Positions 14,064-23,103 of a stretch of DNA of 49,848 nt are shown one piece after another (positions within the stretch are counted from its first letter, which is position 1; each line of letters opens with the position of its first letter). A program made the translations under genes and the position numbers. The DNA comes from an uncultured Eubacteriales bacterium. Lineage in GTDB: Bacteria > Bacillota > Clostridia > Oscillospirales > Acutalibacteraceae. The notes under the pieces are model-generated. The model did no database searches, was not told where the DNA came from, and saw nothing but the letters and a program-made list of their open reading frames with translations. The DNA is taken from positions 1-49,848 of the forward strand of contig ONCY01000002.1 of the NCBI GenBank assembly GCA_900316435.1, given 5' to 3'.

Positions 14064-17000
14064 ATGAAATCCAAATTATTTGCACGAATTCTATGCATAG
14101 TTTTGATTGTAATGCTTGTCGTATCGGTAATTATTTTCGCTGTTCCGATGATTAAGGGAAGCGCCGCCGCGGTAGTTCCCGTCAAGGGCAGCAGCGGAAC
14201 AGTAACCGATGATTATGTGAATTTGCGCTCCGGCGCCGGAACGAGCTTCTCGGTTGTAACTACAATGCGCGTAAATACTAAGGTGGTATTTGAGGAAGCG
14301 GCTGTATATAACAGTAATTGGTATAAAGTCAAAGAGCTTGCTACCAATAAATCGGGTTATATCAGAAATGACTTGGTTTCATTTGACAACGCTTCTTCTA
14401 TTAAGCTGTGCGCATCAAAGGCTTCAACCTATGTTGGCTGTCAGTATGCGTTCTGGCAGACGGGAGCCAACAGCCCTAAGTGGAGCAGTTCAAATACGTC
14501 GGTCGCTACGATTGACTCAAACGGCATTCTCACCGCAAAGGCAGCGGGTACCACTACAATCACTGCCGCAGAGGGCAATAATTCCGCAACATGCTCCTTT
14601 ACGGTAAGAAAGGGGACATCAACAGGCATTTCTTCATCAAGCGTTAACCTCTCAGTTGGCAAAACCGTAAAGCTTACAGCTAATTCAAGCGTTAACTGGT
14701 TTTCTTCAAACCCTAACGTCGCAACCGTAAGCGGCGGAACTGTTACCGCAAAGAGCGTCGGTTACGCAACGATAAGCGCTTACACTTCAAGCGGCGCGTC
14801 AACATGCCTGGTAAAGGTCACCGAGCAGGCTCAGCCGTCTGTAATCAAGCTTTGCGCTACAAAGGCGTCAAGCTATGTCGGCTGTCAGTACGCTTTCTGG
14901 CAGACAGGAGCAAAAGCTCCCAAATGGAGCAGCTCCAATACGTCTGTAGCGACAATTGACTCAAACGGCATATTGACTGCAAAGGCAGCAGGTACCACAA
15001 CGATTAAAGCCACAGAGGGCAGCGATTCAGCTACCTGTGCCTTTACCGTGAGAAACGGAACCTCAACAGGCATTTCTTCATCAAGTGTTGACCTCACGGT
15101 TGGCAAAACAGTAAAGCTAACCGCAAAAACAAGCGTTAACTGGTTTTCTTCAAACCCTAACGTCGCAACCGTAAGCGGCGGAACCGTTACCGCAAAGAGC
15201 ACGGGCTACGCAACGATAAGCGCTTATACATCAAGCGGAGCTTCAACCTGCCTTGTAAAGGTCACCGAGCAGACTCAGCCGTCTGTAATTAAGCTTTGTG
15301 CCTCAAAGGCGTCAACCTATGTCGGCTGTCAGTACGCTTTTTGGCAGACAGGAGCAAAAGCTCCCAAGTGGAGCAGCTCCAATACGTCTGTAGCGACAAT
15401 TGACTCCAACGGCATACTGACCGCAAAGGCGGCAGGTACCACAACAATCAAAGCTGAAGAGGGCAGCGATTCCGCTACCTGTGCCTTTACCGTGAGGAAC
15501 GGAACCTCAACGGGTATTTCCAAGTCGTCATTGACGCTCATTAAGGGTACCACGGCAAAGCTTACCGCAAAATTGAGCGTTAACTGGTTTTCGTCAAATC
15601 CGAACGTCGCAACCGTAAGCGGCGGAACAGTTACCGCAAAGGGCGTAGGCTACGCAACAATCAGCGCCTATACATCAAGCGGCGCTTCAACCTGCCTGGT
15701 GAAGGTAACCGAGCAGGCTCAGTCGTCGGTAATCAAGCTTTGCGCTACAAAGGCGTCAAGCTATGTCGGCTGTCAGTACGCTTTCTGGCAGACAGGAGCA
15801 AACAGCCCCAAGTGGAGCAGCTCAGATACATCAATAGCAACAATCGATTCAAACGGCGTCCTCACAGCAAAGGCGGCAGGCACCGCTGTAATATACGCTA
15901 AAGAAAACTCAGAGACCGCTTACTGCATATTCTCCGTAAAGAACGGAACCTCAACAGGGATCTCCAAGTCGTCATTGACGCTCAATAAGGGCACCTCGGC
16001 AAATCTTACCGCAAAATTAAGCGTTAACTGGTTTTCGTCAAATTCAAACGTCGCAACCGTAAGCGGTGGAACCGTTACCGCAAAAGGCGTCGGTTACGCT
16101 ACAATCAGCGCCTATAATTCAAGCGGCGCGTCAACCTGCCTTGTTTATGTTACAGAAAGCACGCCTGATATTCCTGCTACCGAGTACAGGGGATATATTA
16201 ACGAGGAATATGTAAATTTACGCTCAGGCCCCGGAACAGGAAATTCGGTTGTTACCTCTATGAGCGAGAATACATCTTTTACTTTTATAAGTCTTACTCT
16301 TTATAATTCCGACTGGTATCACATCAAGTTAGCGGACGGAACCGAGGGCTATGTATATAAGACTTATGCCACTAAGATTGAGCCTCCGAAAATCACGCTT
16401 TCGGCAACTACAGTTACAACATATGCAGGCTGTAAGTACGCGATGTCGCAAAGCGGAGCGGAATATCCCACATGGTCAAGCTCAAATACTTCCGTGGCAA
16501 CAGTCGACCAAAACGGAATTATTACCGCTAAGACGGCAGGAACCGCATTGATCACCGCTTCAGAAAACGGCGGTGCAGGTACATGCAGGCTTACGGTAAA
16601 GAACGGCACATCAACAGGCATTTCGCAGGCTAACCTGACGCTTGCTGCGGGAAAAACAGCAAAGCTAACCGCAAAAACGACTGTTAGCTGGTTTTCTTCA
16701 AATAAAAACGTCGCAACAGTAAGCAACGGAACAGTTACCGCAAAAAGCACGGGTTATGCCACAATCAGCGCCTACAATTCAAACGGCGCGTCAACCTGCC
16801 TTGTAAAGGTAACTCAGGGCGACGGCAGAATCAAGCTTAATGTAACAAGCGCCACAACATATGTTGGCTGCCGCTATGCTATCAATATGACTGGCTCAAC
16901 CACGGCTTCATGGACAAGCTCAAACACATCGGTTGCTACAGTCAACGGCAATGGCGTCGTAACCGCAAAAGCCGCCGGCACAGCTACAATCAAGGCGAGC

Positions 17001-18374
17001 AACGCCGTTTCAACCGCTTCGTGCAAAATTACGGTTTATTCGGGCTCAGGCCCCGGGATTTCATCGTCCGAGATGACAATTCCCTCGGGTAAATCGGTTC
17101 TGCTGCGTTCCGACAACAGCTACGCAAGCTGGAGCTCGTCAAATACAAGCATTGCCACAGTCAGCAATGGTATAGTAGACACAAAGGGCACGGGCTATGT
17201 AACTATCAGCGCTTATACAAGCTACGGTGCTTCAACCTGTCTGCTTCATGTTACTTCTCCAGCGGCAATCCGCTTTGTATATGCCTCGCCTAACTCGGCT
17301 CCTAAGAATTCAAACGTGACCTTCAAGGCTATTACCGACAAATCCCGCACAGCGGTCAAATTTGTAGTATCAAACGGCTCAACGTCATACACGGTAAACG
17401 CTTCAAGTAAGGTTGCGGACGGAAGCACATATATCTGGTCTGGCAGCCACACGCTCGGACTTTCGGGCACATGGAAAATCAAAGCTTATTCAAAAACCGC
17501 TTCAACCGATTTTGCAGCCACGGCAACCGACGGTGAGGGAGAGGTATTTGTAACAAACTCAACCGACACCACAACAACTGTACTCGGCGAGAGAAGAGCG
17601 AGCGATAACATTATCGATTTGATCGCCAATTTTGAGGGATTCCTAACCTCGGTTACAGCCGACTATATCACAGGCGATCCCACTCTCGGTTACGGAAAGG
17701 TTGTTCTCAGAAACGAGCAGTTCTACAATAACCTCACCAAAAACGAAGCGTACGGTTATTTGTGCCAGACGGTTAACAGCGGTCCGTACACTACCGTTAC
17801 AAACAACTTTTTGACCTCTAACAACGTAAAGTTCAATCAGCGCCAGTTTGACGCTCTTGTGTGCTTTGCCTATAACGTAGGAGCCTACGCGATCACCAAT
17901 GACTCCGACCTTAAAAATACGCTTCTCGGCTCGGCCTCGGCAGGGAAAATCACTGCGGGAGGCTCGGGGTATGTAAATGAATCGGGCGTAAACCTGCGTT
18001 CAGGCGCGGGCACGGGCAATTCTATTGTAACAACAATGTCGTACAATACAAAGTTTACCTTTGTTGACGCCAAACTTTATAACTCAAGCTGGTATAAAAT
18101 CAAGCTTACAAACGGCACAACAGGATACATCTATAAGGATTACGCCTCGGCGACAGGCGGCACTCGCGATCTTGCAAACGTCAACAAGAGCGCCTTCACC
18201 ACAAGACTTCTTCAATATCATCACGCTTCGGGCAGCTGTTACATAGGATTGCTCTGGCGCAGAGTCGATGAGGTTGAAATCTTCTTCTACGGAGATTATG
18301 CCCGTGACGGTGACGCAAATAAATATAACATGTATTTTCGCTGCGCTAACAACAGCTCATTCGGAATAGGATAA
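14064..18374 (+). CDS. Large secreted lysozyme with BIG2 repeats and SH3 domains
   Basis: 1436 residues. Signal peptide (1-36, KLFARILCIVLIVMLVVSV). Domain order: bacterial SH3 (about 47-110); four nearly identical 148-residue modules (113-704), each of two BIG2 Ig-like domains (SSSNTSVATIDSNGILTAK then NWFSSNPNVATVSGG); a second SH3 (710-772); two more divergent modules (777-1068); another Ig-like domain (about 1069-1175); a GH24 T4-type lysozyme domain from 1178 (catalytic Glu1191 in IANFEGFL, then TLGYGKVV); a third SH3 (1300-1365); and the GH24 C-terminal part (FTTRLLQYHHASG...IGLLWRRVDEVEIFFYGDY). The third SH3 sits inside the GH24 fold. GH24 enzymes cut the MurNAc-GlcNAc bond of peptidoglycan; the SH3 and BIG2 parts probably bind wall or other cells. 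GGAAGG precedes the ATG. No wall-anchor motif is seen at the C-terminus. Confidence 0.9.
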   Translation: MKSKLFARILCIVLIVMLVVSVIIFAVPMIKGSAAAVVPVKGSSGTVTDDYVNLRSGAGTSFSVVTTMRVNTKVVFEEAAVYNSNWYKVKELATNKSGYIRNDLVSFDNASSIKLCASKASTYVGCQYAFWQTGANSPKWSSSNTSVATIDSNGILTAKAAGTTTITAAEGNNSATCSFTVRKGTSTGISSSSVNLSVGKTVKLTANSSVNWFSSNPNVATVSGGTVTAKSVGYATISAYTSSGASTCLVKVTEQAQPSVIKLCATKASSYVGCQYAFWQTGAKAPKWSSSNTSVATIDSNGILTAKAAGTTTIKATEGSDSATCAFTVRNGTSTGISSSSVDLTVGKTVKLTAKTSVNWFSSNPNVATVSGGTVTAKSTGYATISAYTSSGASTCLVKVTEQTQPSVIKLCASKASTYVGCQYAFWQTGAKAPKWSSSNTSVATIDSNGILTAKAAGTTTIKAEEGSDSATCAFTVRNGTSTGISKSSLTLIKGTTAKLTAKLSVNWFSSNPNVATVSGGTVTAKGVGYATISAYTSSGASTCLVKVTEQAQSSVIKLCATKASSYVGCQYAFWQTGANSPKWSSSDTSIATIDSNGVLTAKAAGTAVIYAKENSETAYCIFSVKNGTSTGISKSSLTLNKGTSANLTAKLSVNWFSSNSNVATVSGGTVTAKGVGYATISAYNSSGASTCLVYVTESTPDIPATEYRGYINEEYVNLRSGPGTGNSVVTSMSENTSFTFISLTLYNSDWYHIKLADGTEGYVYKTYATKIEPPKITLSATTVTTYAGCKYAMSQSGAEYPTWSSSNTSVATVDQNGIITAKTAGTALITASENGGAGTCRLTVKNGTSTGISQANLTLAAGKTAKLTAKTTVSWFSSNKNVATVSNGTVTAKSTGYATISAYNSNGASTCLVKVTQGDGRIKLNVTSATTYVGCRYAINMTGSTTASWTSSNTSVATVNGNGVVTAKAAGTATIKASNAVSTASCKITVYSGSGPGISSSEMTIPSGKSVLLRSDNSYASWSSSNTSIATVSNGIVDTKGTGYVTISAYTSYGASTCLLHVTSPAAIRFVYASPNSAPKNSNVTFKAITDKSRTAVKFVVSNGSTSYTVNASSKVADGSTYIWSGSHTLGLSGTWKIKAYSKTASTDFAATATDGEGEVFVTNSTDTTTTVLGERRASDNIIDLIANFEGFLTSVTADYITGDPTLGYGKVVLRNEQFYNNLTKNEAYGYLCQTVNSGPYTTVTNNFLTSNNVKFNQRQFDALVCFAYNVGAYAITNDSDLKNTLLGSASAGKITAGGSGYVNESGVNLRSGAGTGNSIVTTMSYNTKFTFVDAKLYNSSWYKIKLTNGTTGYIYKDYASATGGTRDLANVNKSAFTTRLLQYHHASGSCYIGLLWRRVDEVEIFFYGDYARDGDANKYNMYFRCANNSSFGIG
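14400..16169 (+). repeat. Four tandem 444-bp coding repeats
   Basis: Units start with the Ile codon at 14400, 14844, 15288 and 15732, exactly 444 bp apart. Each codes for a double BIG2 module. Units share long nearly identical stretches in both halves, notably around the NWFSSNPNVATVSGG segment, which points to recent unequal recombination or gene conversion. More diverged copies start at 16392 and 16830. Confidence 0.9.
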
Positions 18375-18386
18375 AGGAAGAGTATT

Positions 18387-19190
18387 ATGAAAAAAATAGG
18401 ATTTATCGGCGCCGGTAATATGGCGACCGCAATTATCAAGGGTATGATTGCCCGGAACGGCAGCGCCGATATGCTCGGTGTTTACGATACTGACAAAGCA
18501 AAAACAGATGTCATGCTCGGCATGGGCGTTGAGGTTTATCCCTCTTCGCCTGTGCTTGTAAGCTCCTGCGATATAATCGTGCTTGCAGTAAAGCCTCAGA
18601 ATTACGCCGAGGTTCTTGACGAGGTAAAGTGCGAGGCAAGTGAAAGCAAGACCTTTGTTTCGATAGCTGCGGGCATTTCGATCGGTTATGTCCGCAAGGC
18701 TCTCGGATGTAACTGCCCTGTGGTAAGGGTAATGCCCAATACGCCTTTACTTCTTAAAAAGGGCGCTTCGGCGCTTTGTCCGTCCGAGAATATCAGCGGG
18801 GAGGACAGAGAGCTGGTTTACAGCATGTTTGCCGGCAGCGGCGTTTGCGAATACATTTCAGAGGAGCATATGAACGAGATAATCTCCGTCAACGGCTCCA
18901 GCCCCGCGTATATTTATCTTTTTGCTAAAGCTATGGCTGACTACGCTCAAAGATGCGGAATAGGTTACGGGCAGGCTATGAACCTTATTTGCGCAACGCT
19001 GGAGGGCTCGGCTGCCATGCTCCGTGAGAGCGGCGATACCCCCGACGAGCTTATTAAAAAGGTAAGCTCAAAGGGCGGTACTACAATAGCGGCTCTTGAA
19101 AAGCTCAGAGAACATGGCTTTACCGAGGGAATACTCGACGCTATGCAGGCTTGTACTGACAGAGCGGAGGAACTCGGCAAACTCTTTTAA
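18387..19190 (+). CDS. proC: Pyrroline-5-carboxylate reductase
   Basis: 267 residues. Catalyses the last step of proline synthesis, NAD(P)H-dependent reduction of pyrroline-5-carboxylate. The Rossmann start MKKIGFIGAGNMATAIIKGM is characteristic, followed by DIIVLAVKPQN, SIAAGIS, VVRVMPNTP and the C-terminal ProC signature around ICATLEGSAAMLRESGDTPDELIKKVSSKGGTT. Length is normal. AAGGAAG precedes the ATG 12 nt after the lysozyme gene, so it may share that transcript or use its own unrecognised promoter. No other proline genes are nearby. Confidence 0.95.
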   Translation: MKKIGFIGAGNMATAIIKGMIARNGSADMLGVYDTDKAKTDVMLGMGVEVYPSSPVLVSSCDIIVLAVKPQNYAEVLDEVKCEASESKTFVSIAAGISIGYVRKALGCNCPVVRVMPNTPLLLKKGASALCPSENISGEDRELVYSMFAGSGVCEYISEEHMNEIISVNGSSPAYIYLFAKAMADYAQRCGIGYGQAMNLICATLEGSAAMLRESGDTPDELIKKVSSKGGTTIAALEKLREHGFTEGILDAMQACTDRAEELGKLF

Positions 19191-19261
19191 ATAAATATCT
19201 CATACCTTTCATTATTTACGCATATTCTTTACTGTGGACAACCGCAGAAAGGATGTTTTAT

Positions 19262-19915
19262 ATGAAAGGTATTGTATTGTCTTTAGGGCTGCCTCGCAAA
19301 AAACGGCGTTTGCCCGACTTGCGGAGCATTATCAGGACCCACGGAATAACGCTCTTGTTTGCCGCTCTTTTGCTTACAGGGCTCGTGCTCGGGGCGGTGT
19401 ATTCCAAAAGCGCTGATAAAAACACGCTTCGTAATCTTGATTTTCTTTTCACTACCAATCTTGAATCAAGGCTGAACCAGGGCGCTTTCGGCACATTTTG
19501 CGCGTGCTTTGCTTCCGATTTTCTGTTTTTGCTTTCGGTTTATCTGCTGGGCATTGCCGCGTGGGGTATTCCTTTTATCGCCGCTTTGCTCTGTTTTAAG
19601 GGCTTCGGAACGGGGGTTACAGCGGGTTGGCTGTGCGTCTCCCACGGACTGAGCGGAGCCGGGTTCTACCTTTTGGTTTTGCTTCCCGGCACATTTATTT
19701 TTTGCGCGGCGCTTATCGGCTTTGCCGTAAGAGCATTCGCGTTTTCAAAGCATGCTTTCTTTTATTCGCTGAGCAGGAAAACTCCTTCGGCTTCTCTTAG
19801 AGAGGATTTGCTCCGGTTTTCGTCGCGGTTTTTTTCAGCACTCGGCGTTACATCTATTGCCGCGCTTGCCGACACTCTATTGTGGACGCTTTTTGCGGGG
19901 ACTTTTCAATTTTAG
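19262..19915 (+). CDS. SpoIIM-family-like membrane protein
   Basis: 217 residues with a basic N-terminus and about five membrane segments. The segment LLGIAAWGIPFIAALLCFKGFGTGVTAGWL has the Gly/Phe pattern of stage II sporulation protein M and related proteins (PF01944); the length is also right. SpoIIM is part of the peptidoglycan-remodelling machine of engulfment, but many clostridial members have other or unknown roles. The ATG at 19262 is preferred to one at 19253 because AGAAAGG (19246-19252) directly abuts the earlier ATG. The next gene starts 70 nt later. Confidence 0.6.
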   Translation: MKGIVLSLGLPRKKRRLPDLRSIIRTHGITLLFAALLLTGLVLGAVYSKSADKNTLRNLDFLFTTNLESRLNQGAFGTFCACFASDFLFLLSVYLLGIAAWGIPFIAALLCFKGFGTGVTAGWLCVSHGLSGAGFYLLVLLPGTFIFCAALIGFAVRAFAFSKHAFFYSLSRKTPSASLREDLLRFSSRFFSALGVTSIAALADTLLWTLFAGTFQF

Positions 19916-19985
19916 CCGTTTTATACTAAGCAGCAAAACTATTGATATTGCTGATTCTTGGAAATACGCGGCACAGGAGGTTAAA

Positions 19986-20969
19986 ATGGCATCAGATTCT
20001 CAAAAAAATACCCTGCCTATTGCCGCGGTATTCACAAATTTGTTTCATAATTTTCCCAGACTGGTACTTACGAACCTGTTATTCGCAATTCCGCTAAGCG
20101 CGTTTACTGCTTTATTCTGGTTTTTGTCAACGATTCTGCCGCTGAGCGAATCTCAGGCTCCGCTTATTGTTTTGCTAACTGTTATCCCTGTATTCCCGTT
20201 TTACGCGGGTGTTGTAAAGGTTACGGCTAAAATGACTATCGACGACGAAAAGGTACCTGTTTTCAGCAACTTTTTTTCGGCGGTAAAGGATAATTTCCTT
20301 CGCTTTCTTGTACACGGACTGTTTTTCTATATAATCGTTGTTTTCAGTTTTGTGTCAATCAGTCTTTATATGAGGTTGATCGCGTCAAATTCCGTTTTTA
20401 TCGGTCCGCTTATCATATCGATTCTGATAATGCTGTTCTTTATCTTTATGTTCTTTTATATTCCGGCAATGACAGTCACGTTCGATATTCCCATGCGGTA
20501 TATTTATAAGAATTCTTTTTTGATGAGCTACGGCGAAATAAAAAACAATATCATCGGCTTGCTGGGAGTAGCGCTCCTGTTGGTTATCTCTACAACTTTT
20601 CTGATCGCCTGTCACGGAAGCCCGGTGGCTGTTGTTGTAGTAACAATTGTTTTGCTCGTGTTGTTTATTCCCGCTATATCGGCGTTTATTATCCATTCGG
20701 CTGTTTATAAAAGAATGTATGGGATGATAACGGACAAGTCCACTCAGACTCAGGCGGTCAACGCTGTCATTACTAAGATGGTCGAAACCAAAAACAAGCG
20801 CAATCCCGTTGAGGTAAAAGATGAATTTATGAGCAGTCTGAAGGATTTTGAGGTGGATGAAAGCCTTTCCGACGACGAGTATGTTTATTTCAACGGAAAG
20901 ATGATGAAAAAAGGCGTTATAATGAAGCTCAAGCGCGAAGCTGAAAGAAGCAGTGAATCACATGAATAA
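19986..20969 (+). CDS. DUF624/YesL-like polytopic membrane protein
   Basis: 327 residues. Five or six membrane segments in residues 20-240 resemble the DUF624 family (PF04854, YesL): a first amphipathic FTNLFHNFPRLVLTNLLFAIP, then VFPFYAGVVKVTAKM, FSNFFSAVKDNFLRFLVHGLFF and later hydrophobic helices. The C-terminal 85 residues are cytosolic, charged and end in KLKREAERSSESHE. The ATG at 19986 follows CAGGAGG at 7 nt; the longer frame from 19857 has no ribosome site and overlaps the previous gene. Role unknown. It overlaps the next small gene by 8 nt. Confidence 0.65.
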   Translation: MASDSQKNTLPIAAVFTNLFHNFPRLVLTNLLFAIPLSAFTALFWFLSTILPLSESQAPLIVLLTVIPVFPFYAGVVKVTAKMTIDDEKVPVFSNFFSAVKDNFLRFLVHGLFFYIIVVFSFVSISLYMRLIASNSVFIGPLIISILIMLFFIFMFFYIPAMTVTFDIPMRYIYKNSFLMSYGEIKNNIIGLLGVALLLVISTTFLIACHGSPVAVVVVTIVLLVLFIPAISAFIIHSAVYKRMYGMITDKSTQTQAVNAVITKMVETKNKRNPVEVKDEFMSSLKDFEVDESLSDDEYVYFNGKMMKKGVIMKLKREAERSSESHE

Positions 20970-21600
20970 GAAGAATACAGGAATTAATAAAAAACAATTG
21001 ATTATAATTATTGCCGCAGCCTTGGTGATAATCGCCTCCCTGATAGTAATAATAATCGCGTTGAATTCGGAAAAATCAGGCGAAGATAATAAACAGCAGC
21101 AGACAACCGCTGCGACTGCTGTGGTGAATGATACGACCGAAGCTACCGAAAAATCGCTTCCAGATTCGCCTCCGACTTCTGAAACACCGGCAGGCACCGA
21201 AGAACCCGAAACTATGCCGACGATCGACATCAACATTCCGACAGAGGGTGGAGAAGTAACGCATTTCGACGGCGTTTATGTTCCCGATTCCTACGCTGAG
21301 GATGTACAAACAGGCGAGAAGGTCAGCATGCGCAGCCTGTTTGGCTCAGGCTATTCAAGCGGAGCAATCACCTTCAACAGCAACGGCACATTTACCGATA
21401 CTCTCAGCATGTCCGGAACCGAATCGGGCGCTTATAATGCCGAGAACCGTCATATTGTCGCTACTTATCTTCCCGACAGGCAGATGAACATTACGGTGAT
21501 AGAATGGAACGAGGCTTCGTCAAAACCTGACAGCTTCTATATTATTTACAGCCTTGGCGGCGACGCTCGATACAAGGTCTATTTCTCGGAGAAACAGTAA
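20962..21600 (+). CDS. Single-pass membrane protein with Thr/Glu linker
   Basis: 212 residues. A cytosolic basic N-terminus (MNKKNTGINKK), one membrane helix of Ile, Ala and Val (12-34), a Thr/Glu/Pro-rich linker (about 40-95), and a compact beta-rich domain (FDGVYVPDS...GAITFNSNGTFTDTLS...YIIYSLGGDARYKVYF), lipocalin-like in pattern. Start uncertain: GTG at 20953 or ATG at 20962. It lies outside the membrane by this topology. Its small domain resembles that of the next gene, so the two may be diverged tandem copies. Function unknown. Confidence 0.6.
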   Translation: MNKKNTGINKKQLIIIIAAALVIIASLIVIIIALNSEKSGEDNKQQQTTAATAVVNDTTEATEKSLPDSPPTSETPAGTEEPETMPTIDINIPTEGGEVTHFDGVYVPDSYAEDVQTGEKVSMRSLFGSGYSSGAITFNSNGTFTDTLSMSGTESGAYNAENRHIVATYLPDRQMNITVIEWNEASSKPDSFYIIYSLGGDARYKVYFSEKQ

Positions 21601-22086
21601 ATGGCTAATAAGAAAAAGAAGCCGGCTCAAAAAAGTCAGCCTAACAGCAAGAAAAAGTTCCCAATAAAGCCTGTCATAGCGGCAGTGATCGCTGCCGCTC
21701 TTGTCGCGGCGCTTGTTGTGCTTATCGTTATCAGGACAAGTGAGGATAATGCTAAGCATGTTCTGCAAAACACCGCCTGGGTTTCACAGACCGCAAAAAC
21801 CGCCAGCGGAGACGAGGTCGATATCCGCGAGGTGTATAACGTAAAGTACAGCAACTATCAGGGTAACCTTACATTTGACGGCGAAAACGGATTTGAGTTG
21901 TGGCTGCGTCCCGGCGATATATCAGACGGCACTCATAGAGGAACATACGAGCTTGACGGCGATAAGCTGAAAGTTAGCTTTGAAGGCGGCAGTGATACCG
22001 AATTTATTCTCACACGCAATAACGGCGAGATAGTCCGTATAGATGTACCGTTTGAAGATTATGTGGTGTCATTTTTCCCTCAGTAA
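21601..22086 (+). CDS. Single-pass membrane protein with small beta domain
   Basis: 161 residues. A Lys-rich N-terminus (KKKKPAQKSQPNSKKK), one Ala/Val/Ile membrane helix (24-46), and a lipocalin-like outer domain: VLQNTAWVSQTAK, GNLTFDGENGFELWLRP, HRGTYELDGDKLKVSF, VPFEDYVVSFFPQ. The start codon is immediately next to the stop codon of the previous gene, with no spacing, so translation probably restarts. Function unknown. Confidence 0.6.
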   Translation: MANKKKKPAQKSQPNSKKKFPIKPVIAAVIAAALVAALVVLIVIRTSEDNAKHVLQNTAWVSQTAKTASGDEVDIREVYNVKYSNYQGNLTFDGENGFELWLRPGDISDGTHRGTYELDGDKLKVSFEGGSDTEFILTRNNGEIVRIDVPFEDYVVSFFPQ

Positions 22087-22139
22087 AAAAATATGCCGAA
22101 AAGGCGTGTCGGTAACGGCATTGTCTTTTCGGCATTTTG
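22085..22139. terminator. Bidirectional terminator between convergent genes
   Basis: Stem ATGCCGAAAAG (22093-22103) with CTTTTCGGCAT (22125-22135), A-tract on the left and T-rich on the right, so it works in both directions. Confidence 0.85.
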
Positions 22140-22176
22140 TTTTGTATTTGATTTATAAAGGATTTGTTTGATTTAT

Positions 22177-22929
22177 TTAGCCCATTCCAAAATAACTGAG
22201 GAAGTTGAAGCCTGTGGGAAGGGGAATGGTGAACATGTATATTGTAGCGATAACCAGAGCGACAATCGCGATACAAAGTACGACCGCGCGGTTCGGCAGG
22301 TTCTTGAATATACCTACAATACCAAGCAGGAAAAGCACAACGGAAAAGATTACGTTGACAAGGTTATAAGCGTCGCCGTGGGCGTTGTCTTGCTTACCTT
22401 CCTCAAGTAGTGCCTGGGAATCAGCGTTGATTTTATTGGATGTCTCAAAATATTTCTCTACCGTTCCTTCTACCTCAAATGGCGAAGTCATATTCTTATC
22501 CATTTTAGTAATTGCTTCTGCCATTATTTTGCTGCAGTTCTGGTTAATATACGCTTCCATTTTGTTTTCATAGACCTGAGCTTCGGCTTCTTCACCCTTC
22601 ATTCTGGCTACCTGTGCGTCAATCTGATAGTCGATAGCGGTGTTCCACGCCAGCATATCCGAAAGATAAAGCTGCATCTCGGCGTTATATTCGGAGTTGC
22701 CCTCTGCGGCAAGGTTGTTGCTCTTTGTATAATTGGTTGCCTGGTTGCCGCCGTGAAGCGAGCCAATCCAGGTTGCCCAAGCGGTGAGCAGTGCTGTTAT
22801 GCCCAGAAAAATGGCTACGATGATCTCAATGCGGTTAGCTGTAAACAGCTTCTTCTTTTTAGAAGCTGTTTCCTGCTCGGTTTCCTCAGCGGAAACGGCT
22901 GTTATCTGTTCTTTGTTATCTGTTGACAT
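22177..22929 (-). CDS. Membrane protein with extracytoplasmic helical region (DUF4337-like)
   Basis: 250 residues. A Glu/Lys-rich N-terminus, a membrane helix (about 36-55, RIEIIVAIFLGITALLTAW), a long helical and charged region (60-180) with coiled-coil character, then two more helices (about 190-215 and 218-238). The pattern TM, helical region, TM, TM recalls DUF4337 proteins, but the match is not strong. The ATG at 22929 is preferred because CGGAGG lies just upstream; a 20-residue longer frame lacks one. Transcribed alone, divergent from the zinc operon. Function unknown. Confidence 0.6.
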   Translation of the reverse strand: MSTDNKEQITAVSAEETEQETASKKKKLFTANRIEIIVAIFLGITALLTAWATWIGSLHGGNQATNYTKSNNLAAEGNSEYNAEMQLYLSDMLAWNTAIDYQIDAQVARMKGEEAEAQVYENKMEAYINQNCSKIMAEAITKMDKNMTSPFEVEGTVEKYFETSNKINADSQALLEEGKQDNAHGDAYNLVNVIFSVVLFLLGIVGIFKNLPNRAVVLCIAIVALVIATIYMFTIPLPTGFNFLSYFGMG

Positions 22930-22979
22930 TTTTTTCCTCCGTTGATTTTTTACTGCCGCAAAAATATGCGTGCTCCAAC

Positions 22980-23008
22980 AGTATAACATAATATAGAATA
23001 CTTTGCAA
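22980..23008 (-). promoter_or_regulatory. Promoter of the DUF4337-like gene
   Basis: Minus strand: -35 TTGCAA (23003-23008), 17 nt, -10 TATACT (22980-22985). Confidence 0.6.
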
Positions 23009-23038
23009 TTGCTATAATAAACTATTTAATTGTTTTTC

Positions 23039-23067
23039 TTGACAAGTGAGTTCGCTTTTGATATAAT
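23039..23067 (+). promoter_or_regulatory. Promoter of the zinc-uptake operon
   Basis: -35 TTGACA (23039-23044), 17 nt, -10 TATAAT (23062-23067). The operator at 23069-23089 begins one base after the -10. Confidence 0.85.
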
Positions 23068-23068
23068 A

Positions 23069-23089
23069 ATTTGCGAATGATTCGCAAAT
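23069..23089 (+). promoter_or_regulatory. Fur/Zur-type operator palindrome
   Basis: Two perfect 10-nt arms, ATTTGCGAAT and ATTCGCAAAT, around a central G. It covers the expected transcription start and lies before the ribosome site of the repressor gene, so the repressor most likely regulates itself and the transporter behind it. The size and 10-1-10 symmetry fit Fur-family boxes, though the bases differ from the Bacillus Zur box. Confidence 0.8.
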
Positions 23090-23103
23090 CTGGAGGTGCT
23101 ATT

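Noticed and set aside
14400-16169. CRISPR-like periodicity
   Set aside because: Period is 444 bp, continuous with the reading frame and coding for BIG2 domains, so it is a protein repeat.
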